A DNA stretch of 64,000 nt. Source: Halicephalobus mephisto. Its lineage: Eukaryota; Nematoda; Chromadorea; Rhabditida; Panagrolaimidae. Where the stretch lies: the NCBI GenBank assembly GCA_009193035.1, contig SWDT01000005.1:558001-622000 (forward strand), given 5' to 3'. Each line of letters opens with the position of its first letter. Position 1 is the first letter of the stretch. A model generated the notes under the pieces. The model made no database searches and was not told the origin of the DNA. It saw only the letters and a program-made list of their open reading frames with translations. A program made the translations under genes and the position numbers. Shown here piece after piece: positions 22,115 to 31,745 of the stretch.

Positions 22115-23976
22115 ATGAGTAAGAAGAAAGAGGTGAGTGTGCTCTTCGTTTTGGATATATGAATTCACTGCAAAGTTTTCTAGAAACTGAAAAAAGTTGA
22201 ATTTTTGAAGGAGGATGTGATTGATTCAGACATTGAGCTTGTCAATGAGGATGAAGCCGAGGATTTAGCTGAGGAAGACATGTTCGAAGATGAAGATGAA
22301 TTAGAGGTAGCAGAAGACGAGGAGGATGACTTGGTAGAAGACGAAAACGAAGAAAGTGAAGCCGAAGACATAGAACCAGAAGAAAGCCACATATCGGCCG
22401 ACGAAGAAGGTTTGTCAACTTTAAATCCACTTTGACCTTTCTGTTGTCATTATTGCACTTATTTCAGATATCCATAACTTTATAAATATTCCCAAAAATA
22501 CTCCTATTTCGACAAAATCCGATGTTACATTCAAGCAACTAGGTCTGGGCAAGTGGCTAACGAGACAACTGGATGAATTTGGAATGACTCAGCCGACCCC
22601 CGTTCAAGCCAACTGTATCCCGAAAGTTTTAGAGGGTTCCGACGTCCTTGGATGCGCGAAAACTGGCACGGGAAAGACGTTGGCCTTTGCTCTTCCGATT
22701 CTCCAGAAACTCGCAGTTGATCCTTATGGAATCTTTGCTCTTGTTTTGACTCCTACCAGAGAACTTGCAAATCAAATTGCTGATCAATTTATTTCCTTTG
22801 GTCGTCCTATCAATTTGAAGGTTTGTACCGTAATAGGAGGAATGGGACAATTGGATCAAGCCAGTGCCCTCGTTAAGTAAGTTTTAATTTTTGAAGTTTT
22901 TACAATCAATAATCCCAGAAAACCCCATGTTGTGATCGCGACTCCAGGCAGATTAGCAGATCATATTGAAAGTGACCCGAACACCATCGCTAAGCTCTTC
23001 AACAAGATCCAATATCTAGTGCTCGATGAAGCGGATCAGATGCTTGATGGACCGTATGGAAACGAACTCAAGAAAATCTTCAAAGTCCTACCGAAACAAA
23101 GACACACATTGCTCTTCAGTGCTACGATCACCTCTGCGTTGACCCAGCTTCATCAAGTGTCAATCAGGAAGCCATATTTCTTCGAAGACGTTGATGAAGT
23201 CAAAACAGTCGAGAAATTGGAACAGAGATATGTGCTTTGTCCGATTAGTGTCAAAGATGCCTATTTGGTCTATGTTGTGAAACAATTTTACGAGAACAGA
23301 ACGAATGGATCAGTGTTAATCTTCTCCCAGACGTGTCGAGAATGTCAAGCCTTAGCTCTCATGTTTAAAGGCCTCGGATTCGGGGTTGGATCTCTGCACT
23401 CGATGATCCCTCAAAAGGACAGAAACAATGCCCTAAGTCAATTTAGATCGAAGAAAATCCGAATTCTGATTTGTACGGATGTAGCTGCAAGAGGATTGGA
23501 TATCCCTCATGTAAGTTTTTATATAAAATAATGACTATAAGAAATTTTAGGTTGATCTTGTTGTGAATCACAATGTACCTAGAGAAGCTAAAACTTATGT
23601 CCATAGAGTTGGAAGATCTGCTAGAGCAGGAAGATTTGGAAGTGCAGTAACTTTTTTAACCCAATATGATATTGGACTTATTCGTGAAGTCGAGAAATTA
23701 ATAGGTAGGAAGTTGGATAAGTTGAATGTTAGTCATAAGAAAGTTACAACATATGTGACTGATGTCCTGATGTTGAAAAGAGAAGCAGAAATCAAGCTTG
23801 AAAAAGAAAAATTTGGAGAAAAAAAGGAAATCAACAAGAGGAAGGATATGCTGATGTCTGGATTGTCGGAAGAAGAAGTGGAAAAAGCGATGAAAGCAGC
23901 AAGAGAACGGAAAAGGAAGAAACAGAAGAAGAATGAGGAAAGTAATGAACCGAAACAGAAAAAATTGAAAACTTAA
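22115..23976 (+). CDS. DDX49: DEAD-box RNA helicase, DDX49/Dbp8 orthologue
   Basis: Exons 22115-22132, 22184-22409, 22468-22876, 22919-23510 and 23551-23976, all in phase, give 556 aa. All DEAD-box motifs are intact in order: Q motif 'GMTQPTPVQ', I 'AKTGTGKT' (about 145-152), Ia 'PTRELA', Ib 'TPGR', II 'DEAD', III 'SAT', V 'RGLDIP' and VI 'HRVGRSARAG'. 'LQKLAVDPYGIF', 'KPHVVIATPGRLADH' and 'EKKEINKRK' match DDX49/Dbp8, the nucleolar helicase of small-ribosomal-subunit assembly. A strongly acidic N-terminal extension (about residues 13-70), longer than in the human protein, and a Lys/Arg-rich C-terminus suit a nucleolar protein. First exon: six codons followed by GTGAGT. Confidence 0.95.
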
Positions 23977-24081
23977 TTTTTATGATTTACATTTTTGTTG
24001 AGTTTACAGAAATTAAAAACCTAAATAATTATGGATTTCATAAGAGGCAAGATTATTCTTCTACTGTCCATAGTTGATGGA

Positions 24082-25422
24082 TTACTTGTTGAGTCCACAG
24101 GCGATTACACTGTAATTGTAGAGAGCATCACAGGCAACTTGATCCTTAGCAAGTGGATGGACTTTGGATTCTTGGCATTCTCTGAAAAATATACTTTGAA
24201 CAAAAATAAGTAGATAAAAAACTTACGCAAAATATTTTCCAGATATTCCATCAACTTTCTTACTCAAGGCGAGGAAAACAGGGGTTTGAGCACCATCATA
24301 ATCGGTCTTCATGAAAAGCCACAAAAAAGGACTGAGTAATTTTCTGACAATTGGATATTTGAGAGGAGTGTTTCGACTAAATTCAGAATCAACAGTTCCT
24401 GGATGACAAGCGTTTATGGTGATTTTAGTTGTTGGATCTTCTGCCCGGAGTTTTTTCGTCAAAGTTACAGCATGCATAACGTTTGCTAATTTGCTTCTGG
24501 CGTAGGTTTGAGTGTATCTGTTGAATTTTCTTTCGCTTTCGACTGTTTCTTGTTCAACGTTATCTGCATAAAGATGGATCAGACTTGAGAGATTCACAAT
24601 TCTTGCGAAATCTGATTTTTCCAATTTGGGCAACAGTAAATTCGTCAACAGAAAATGTCCAAGATGGTTCGTCTGGAAAGTGACTTCATGTCCATCGACG
24701 GTTTTCTCGAACTTAGGCGGGAATCCCATTCCGGCGTTATTGACGAGGATGTCGAGTTTTTCTTCTTTTTTGTTGAATTCATCGACAAATTTCCTGATAG
24801 AAGCGAAATTTGCTAGATCTCCTTCCATAACGATTAATCTGGTCGAATCACATCCATATTTGACGGCCAAATCACGAACAGCATCATTGGCTTTGTCGAC
24901 GTTTCTGCACATCATGTAAACCTTGCCTCCTCTAATGTTAAGCTCACGAGCGATCTGTTTTCCTATTCCGGCAGAAGCTCCAGTGACAATAATCACTTTT
25001 TCTTTCGCCTTGACATTTTCTGTGAACCGTTTACCCTTGAAGAAGAGTCTGAAACATGAAAAAATTAAAATTTATGCATCAACATTAATTTTACAAGTTA
25101 ATTTTCAGCTTCGATATATCAATTTCGATTTTTGTGGGTTAATTTTTAGTTCTCATACATCAAAGTTGAAGTTCATGCATAGAAATTCTATTAATATGTA
25201 GGGAAATTGAAATTGATATATGAAAATCAACAATTAACGGTTGAAAACAGAAATTGATATGTCGAAATTAAAGTTGATATATGAAAATACTTATTAATAT
25301 GTAGGAAAATTGAAATTGATATATGAAAACCAAAATTCCAACCTGATAAGATAGATAACACCAGCCCCGACGATGGCAGCGACCACGTAGAACAAAAAAC
25401 CAGAAGAACTTTCTTCCTCCAT
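24082..25422 (-). CDS. Short-chain dehydrogenase, retinol-dehydrogenase (RDH11-14) type, membrane-anchored
   Basis: Exons 25422-25343, 25048-24227 and 24181-24082 on the minus strand join in phase to 333 aa. Classical SDR motifs: cofactor loop TGASAGIG (about 49-56), NNAG (130-133), catalytic Ser in 'VNLSS' (about 181) and YARSK (209-213). 'MMCRN' after the first strand is the NADP-type pattern of RDH11-14-like proteins. An N-terminal helix ('FLFYVVAAIVGAGVIYLI') anchors it, probably to ER, lipid droplet or mitochondrial outer membrane. The last exon ('HPLAKDQVACDALYNYS') matches RDH C-termini. The annotated ATG at 25422 is only one of two possibilities: an 'attacag' acceptor seven bases upstream joins the preceding coiled-coil exon (25517-25728) in frame. 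Confidence 0.9.
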
Positions 25423-25516
25423 TCTGTAACCTGTAATTTAAGAAACATAAAAAATTCAAAACAAATCCGAAATCACGCAACAAACAAACGAACAAAAAAT
25501 CACAAAGGAAACTCAC

Positions 25517-25728
25517 CAACGATTGCGGCGTTTTTGTAATGTCTGGGACCAATAACCCTGATTACAGCGGCTCTTTCCTGTTCTAGTTCCTCAACTCTGA
25601 CAGCAAGTTTTGCAACTTGTTGGAGTAAAGGTGTATCTAACGTTCCACTGTTATTTAGCAACAGTTGACGGACACTGGCAAGGAGCTCGGCAGAAGGAAG
25701 AACGGAATTCGATTTGGCCGTCTTGAGT
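25517..25728 (-). CDS. Coiled-coil exon in frame with the SDR membrane anchor
   Basis: A 212-nt internal exon on the minus strand between a 'tttcccag' acceptor (exon starts 25728) and a GTGAGT donor (25516). It encodes about 70 residues: 'SAELLASVRQLLLNN', then a heptad-rich 'LLQQVAKLAVRVEELEQER', then 'VIGPRHYKNAAIV'. It leaves one base, which with the acceptor at 25436-25430 continues in frame ('GYRMEEESS') into the SDR anchor helix. Two readings fit: an N-terminally extended SDR isoform, or a separate tail-anchored coiled-coil protein sharing the anchor exon (reading on into the next intron meets a stop after 15 codons beyond the helix). Its upstream exon was not found with confidence; 26268-26230 ('MNNILLQQPPEN') is a candidate but its phase does not fit directly. 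The layout is reminiscent of Mff-type proteins; this is weak. Confidence 0.6.
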
Positions 25729-27526
25729 CTGGGAAAGGTAGCATATAAGCAACTTCACAACTCATAATTTACATAAATTATGCACTTTAGGTGACTTACA
25801 AAACGTACAACATAGGTAATTTATAAAATTCATATATGGATTGCGAAATTTAAAAAACATAAAATTCATATATGGATTGCAAAATTTAAAAAATTCGTAA
25901 AATCCATATATGAATTACATAATTTAAGTAATATAAAATTCATATATGGGTTGGCAAATTTAAAAAACTCGTGAAATTGATATATGAATTACGTAGTTTA
26001 AGTAATATAAAATTGATACACGGATTATGTAATTTTAGCAATTTTTAGCTTACTTAAATAACGTAATTTTTATAATTCACCTAGCTTATGACAATTAAGC
26101 AATTGAAGCCAAAGGAAAAAATCAAAAAACGATGACTGAACAGGAATGAAACGTAGGCTTGACGAAATGGGTTCTGCAGAAGTGTGGAGGGAGTGCCCAG
26201 GAACAAAGGCAAACAACAAAAAATGTATTACATTCTCTGGAGGTTGTTGAAGTAAAATGTTGTTCATTCTCGGATCAGGAACAACAGTCCGTTGAAATGA
26301 ACAAAGAAGTCAATAATTGAGGCAAACAGATCCTAATATATGTAATTGAAAATAAATTTTCTTACGAAATTTGTTTAAAGTTTTCTCAGAACTCTCAGAA
26401 CGAAAAAAATCAAAATCATACTGTAATTAAAAGTAAACTATATGTTGTACGACAGTTGCTTTGTTTTTTCCTTTTTCTATCTGGATTAATTTCGAATTTT
26501 TTAAATTTTGTCTTAACTAAAGTATTAAGTTACTTTAATTACAAAAAAATATAAAAACGATATAAATATTACGAAATAGAGGGGAGCAAATGTCGTACAG
26601 CCCTCCAGCGACATTTACTCCCTATTTTTTTCCTTTTTCTATCTGAATTAATTTCGAATTTTTTAAAATTAATTTCATCTGAACTAAAGTATTAAGTTTA
26701 ATTACAAAAAAATATAAAAACGAAATAAGATAAATCTTGCGAAAGAAAAAAGAACAAAGTCGTACAGCCATTTTTACGAAATTGTCTTGAAACAAATCTT
26801 TGTAGTTTTCTGACAACTTCGAATTCTTGATTTCAAGTTTCTATTAGTTTTGGGAGATTCCAGGAACTTCTAGAACATTTTTGAAAGCTTTTGATTCTGG
26901 AAGATTCCAGAAGCTCTGATGAAATTTGTTATCGAAAATTGTAGTACTGTTAAATCATATAATTTGTGTCTTTTTTGTTCTGTGATATTTGCTTTACTCC
27001 TAGTCCCGGTTCTCGGCTATTAAACTGATAAAATCGATCATTGCATCGAGTCAGTGATTTGGAAAAAACAGTTTTCCAACAAATAAGGAAAAATGATCGG
27101 AAAACCTCGGAAAAGAACTTACTTTATTTTTAAATTCTTTAATAAATAAAACTTCAAAAATCTAAATCGACAATATCAAAGAAAACAGAAAATAGGATAA
27201 AACTGGAAAATTTTAACTTTACAATGGAAATTTCCCAAAATTCACATGTTCCCTCATGTAAAAATTATCGTGAAATCTTAGAAAAAATTTATTTTTAAAT
27301 TCTTTAACAAATAAAACTTTAAAGACCTAAAGCGGAAATATCAGAGAAAAGAGAAACTGAAAACTGCAAAAACACAAGTCCTACTGTAATTTTCAAACAC
27401 CGCGCGTTTCCTGATTTTAAAAATCGCTGCAGGACCCTGGATACGAAACCACTTCGTTTTTGTTTGAATATTGCGAAAGACAGTTTCGTCTCCTAATTCT
27501 CCTTTTTCCGTGATATTTTTTCAAAA
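25729..27526. other. Repeat-rich spacer upstream of the SDR locus
   Basis: About 25830-26040: four diverged ~64-bp units with 'aaaattcatatatgg'. About 26455-26790: two ~165-bp tandem units ('tcctttttctatctg', 'actaaagtattaagt', 'gtcgtacag'), with an almost perfect hairpin 'ggagcaaatgtcg'/'cgacatttactcc' at 26583-26622. About 27110-27360: two diverged ~180-bp units with 'tttttaaattctttaa' and 'aataaaact'. No complete gene is seen. Confidence 0.55.
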
Positions 27527-28435
27527 ATGAAACTGGTGTTTTTTAAAATAAATTCCATCAACTACGACGTGAGTTCCTTGAATGAGAAAACTGAACTGCA
27601 AAACATTGGGATGATTTCTCCGCGCTTACCTCGAGAACGGCAAATGGACGAGAAAAAACTATTTCTTAGATAAGTTTGTTTTTATTTAATTTTTGTTTTA
27701 TTGTATCTTACAGGATGATGCTAGTGAATTCGAACACGAGTTACTGGCCTTGTTGCTAAAGTTGAGGTAGGTATTCATTCTCGTTATATAATATTAGCTT
27801 GTAGGGTAACGTCGATGAATTCGAACGAGTTACTGATTTTACTGCTGATATTAAAGTAAGTGCTTATTTCTTTATATAATACTAGTTCATAGAGTGATAT
27901 TGACGGGTTCGAGCTAGGGGTGCTGATCATGTTTCTATATGAAGGTATATCTTTAATTTCGTTTTTGTCTTATAAAGCAATTTTATAGGTTGATTTTAGT
28001 GGATTCGAATTAAAATTGTCATTGGAATATTGGTGAATATTTAATTCCTTTCCATTCTACGACATAATTCTCAGGATCCTATTGAGATATTTGAGCTGGA
28101 GTTGTTGCTGAAATAAAGTGATTTTTTTCTACAATGCAATTCTGCAGAATGATATCAAGGACTTCGATCTGGAATTACTATTCTTACTGCCGAGACAAGT
28201 GTGTGTTTTTCCGTTTTAGTGTAATTTTACAGGATAACGTAGCAGTTCCGAACAAACTATCGATCACGGTCCTGAGATAAAGGTATTTGTTTAGTTTATT
28301 TCCTTTTACAATACTGTTTTACAGAACAATGCAAATTTGAGCGGAAATTACTATATTCTGTTTTCACTGATCAACTTTAACGTTAATTTCGACTTCAACA
28401 ATATAGAGAATTTGCCTCGTGATTGATTTTCTGTG
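27527..28435 (+). other. Tandem array of about eight decayed ~51-nt micro-exons with micro-introns
   Basis: A short leading exon 27527-27568 ('MKLVFFKINSINYD') ends at GTGAGT; without splicing the frame runs to a stop at 27673. Eight units follow, each beginning after a 3' splice-like signal (ttacag, ttgtag, tcatag, ttatag, ctcag, tgcag, ttacag, ttacag): 27714-27766, 27805-27855, 27893-27944, 27989-28032, 28075-28117, 28148-28198, 28233-28282 and 28325 onward. Most end at a GT donor, and the spacing is 73-96 bp. Units encode variants of [DN][DN]xxxFExELLxLLL: 'DDASEFEHELLALLLKL', 'SDIDGFELGVLIMF', 'DPIEIFELELLLK', 'NDIKDFDLELLFLL'. Unit 2 has a 2-bp deletion and units 5 and 7 end in TAA, so one long spliced reading frame is not possible now. 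The array lies directly upstream of the helicase gene on the same strand. Confidence 0.65.
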
Positions 28436-28556
28436 AATATTTTTAGTAGCTAATTTTACTATTTCCGCGTTCCGTGCTTCTCAGTTTTTCTTTCTTGTTC
28501 CCTCGTATGACCGTTTTCCGTTCGTTTCCTTTTTGAAACATTGATTTTATGAATTA

Positions 28557-28573
28557 TTTTCCAGCAGTTGAAT
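28557..28573 (+). promoter_or_regulatory. Spliced-leader-like acceptor of the helicase gene
   Basis: 'attttccag' ending at 28564 lies nine bases before the first in-frame ATG (28574). This is typical of nematode trans-splicing and supports the chosen start. Confidence 0.6.
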
Positions 28574-31500
28574 ATGAGCAACATTCCTGATGATTTTCTG
28601 TTTGTGGAGTCGCGACCTCGTTTTACTCTGAAGGAACCTGTCCCTTACCGCGTTGCTCAGAAACAGAATCAACCTTACTCTGCCGTCCTGGTTAGAGCTT
28701 CAGAAGCTGAAGAAGGCGAAATTATTCCTAATGTTCTCTCGATTCAACCTGGGATCAGCAAATTCAGTCCTCTCTGTAACCACTTGAAGGATGATGTTGT
28801 CAAAGGTCTTCAGATTGCTGATGAGGTGCTGGTGACCTCGTTTCAACTCTTGTTTGACATTCCTAACCTTTCTCCTGAACTCCACTTTACTTGTGATGAC
28901 AAATCAATTGTGTTAACTCCTGAAGGTATTGCTGTGGACGTGAAGTTGAATTCCTGCACTCGGAAATCCACAGAACTTGCATTCATTAGCAATGTTGTTA
29001 GAAGTCGTTCTGGGGAATTGGAAGTCTATCTGGCGGACAGAATCACTATAGCTGAATATCGTATTCCTGTAGAACGACTTCACAACTTTCCCCGATCGTA
29101 AGATTTGTTGGTTTTCTTGTTTTCTAGTCTATTTTAGGAAGTTAGTTCCTGGAGCTTTGCTTCGTGGTCATTATCTTCATTTTCCTGCTGGCACAAGAGT
29201 CACTCCCAGCCATGATCTTATTCTTCATCCTGACTGTACTCAACACATCAATCTTCCTCAGCTGAGGACCCTTCATTGTGAATTCAGAGACACTACGAAG
29301 ATTACATTTTTGCCGAATCCACGTCCAGAAGAGTTTATTCAGCATATTATGGCGTCAATTGCCTTGATGGAATGCATATATCATCGTGATTTGAAGGACT
29401 GTATTCCACCTAGTAAATTCAAATGGATCTTTCATGAAAAAAACAATGCTGAAGTTTCGTACTCCAATAGTTCTCCTATTGAAACAGGTGGGGACACTCA
29501 ACGAAATTACAAGAATTCACTTTTCCTCAGAGATTCCATTGCTGCACTTCGTCGAGTTGGATCTACTGAACCTGCTTATGTTCGTATTAAAGAAGCTGTA
29601 TATAAAGAACGTCACACGAGGATATCTTTTGATGTTGATGCTGATTATTTGATGAGAATGTGGGGTCTCCCGAACATTGATAAGCTTAGGAATGGCACAT
29701 ATCAACTTGAACCTACTGATTTGCTTTGGTATTTGTATGAATTTAACACTAAGATTTTCCAAGATCCGGGATATATTACTAGAACTATGTCTTGGAATAC
29801 ACAACAAAAATCAATGTTGCGACCGTTATTGCCTTTTTCTCCTCCTCAGAAGGCTCAAAAACGATTTCTGAATATGGGTGACCGGGATCCTGATATTGGT
29901 CTTGAACGTGGAAAACTTTGTCATAATCAAATAGAATCAATTAAGGCAATTTCTGATGGAAAACCTATTGTTATCGTTGATGGTCCTCCTAGAACTGGAA
30001 AATCCGAAGTTTCATTTTGGTCAATTCCTGGAATTCTTCGTGAACAAATTGTGAAATTTACTTCAAAGTGTTTGTTCTTGACGGGTAATCATATGAATCT
30101 TGAGAAGATGTTCACTCGTCTTTTATCACAAGAAATTTTTAGAGATGTATGTGAAAAAGATGATGTGAGAATGTTGAATTTGTTAGGGCTTCAATTTACT
30201 GGTGGTCCTAATTCTTTGACTGCAATAATTTCTGAATTGATGAGTGATAGTCGGTTGCCTTCAGAAGATTTTAAAGTTTTAGAAAAAGCAAAAACAACTT
30301 TTGATTCAAAACTTTTCCCACAGTATCGTGCTAATATGGGGGAATCAGATGAAGTTGAAGTTTTACAGGCTGAAATAGATGATCTTCATTTGGTTTGTTT
30401 CTAATTGTTTTTTATATTAATGGTTTTTTAGGCTATTGATGAAATTGGATTCAATGGAAATATTAGTAGTTCACAAAGGAATAATGATCAAAAGATTACA
30501 TCTGCAGAGTTAGAAGCTCTTCGAAATGCATTAATAATGATTTTCAAGTATTATCGACCAAATTGTGTTGTTATTGATAGAACAACGTTGATTTCTGTTC
30601 TTCCTGCAATTAAGAATTATATTTCTCATTTGTTTGTTGAAGGAGCAGGAGTAGTACCTCTTATGGATATCCTTGCTTTAGTTACGGAATCTCCTAATCT
30701 TATGCAAATTGTGATGATTGGTGATAGAATCCAATGTCCTACTCATAGAAGAATTCGTATTCCGAAAATTCCGAAATTTTTTCAATCAGCAATGAATTGG
30801 ATTGATTTTTCTGCAGAAGGAGTTTATTATTTTGAACTAAATAAGACATTTTATATCAATGCTGGTATATCTCATTTTATGCAGAATGTATTGTATTCGA
30901 AGAAAAATATTTCTCCACTTTGTGCACAATCAACGATTAAATCTCCACTTATTAAAAATCCGGAATTGCCTATTATGTTTTATGATATGTTTGGCAATGA
31001 TAAGAATGTATTTCCAACAACGAGAACTAATAAGCAACATACGAAATTAGCAGAATATTTAGTGAAGGAAATATTAGCTACGGATTCGAATGTTAAAATC
31101 GTTATTTTGTGTTATTATCTTGCTCAAGCTCAAGATATTCGTAAATGTTTTGGACCGAAACTTCCGGGAAATGTAATTGTTACAACTGTTAATAGATTTT
31201 TCGAAGAAAAAGCTGATATTGCTATTGTTGTTACAACTCGTTCTCTTGGGACGGAGTATTTTCCTCTTAAATATTATGAGGTTATTAGTGGAATGAATAG
31301 ATATTTGAGAAGAATTCCGATCTCTCTCGGTGATGTTGCTCGATTGGCTTGTCTTGGTGAGAGTTTTATATGAGTATTTTTATAGTTTTTTTTAGATAAT
31401 TATCACTTTGTTTTTGACAAGTTACGGATGATTACTGCGTTGACCCGTGGTGAAAAAGCATGTTTTATTATTGGTAGTGTGGAATTACTGAGAGAAGATC

Positions 31501-31745
31501 CTACGTGGAATCGGCTTTTGGAAATTGTGAACAATCATGGTAATTTTGTTCCTGAACCGCCTTTTCTCCCAGAACCGGGTGTTATGTATAATGTTATCAG
31601 AGATGTGAATCCTTACCAGCATTCTAATGTTGTACTGAAGAAGAATTACATCGATGCTCCTGTGATTGTTCTTGATGATGATGATGACATTGAAGTTGTT
31701 AAAGTTGTCAAGAAACCAAGAGTTAGACAAATTATTAATTATTAA
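28574..31745 (+). CDS. UPF1-like superfamily 1 helicase-fold protein with altered motif II
   Basis: Exons 28574-29097, 29138-30392, 30432-31356 and 31396-31745 are in phase and give 1017 aa. After an N-terminal all-beta-like region the core shows SF1B motifs: Walker A 'GPPRTGKSE' (about 457-465), motif III-like 'IGDRIQCP', 'LNKTFYINAGISHFM' (motif IV region), 'VTTVNRFFEEKADIAIVV' (motif V, FQGxE replaced by FFEEK) and 'MITALTRGEKACFIIGS' (motif VI). The Walker B/motif II position reads 'FVEGAGVVPLMDIL' (about 661-674) in place of the usual DEAxQ, so the Mg2+/hydrolysis pair is missing. Worms carry many such helicases related to ERI-6/7, MOV10 and ZNFX1, several acting in small-RNA pathways; a similar role is inference. 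The tail ends in an Asp run and Lys-rich residues. Codon use is AT-rich in the second half. Confidence 0.85.

Noticed and set aside
22180..22430. Ser-rich and Leu/Arg-rich minus-strand frames
   Set aside because: Antisense of the acidic DDX49 exon.
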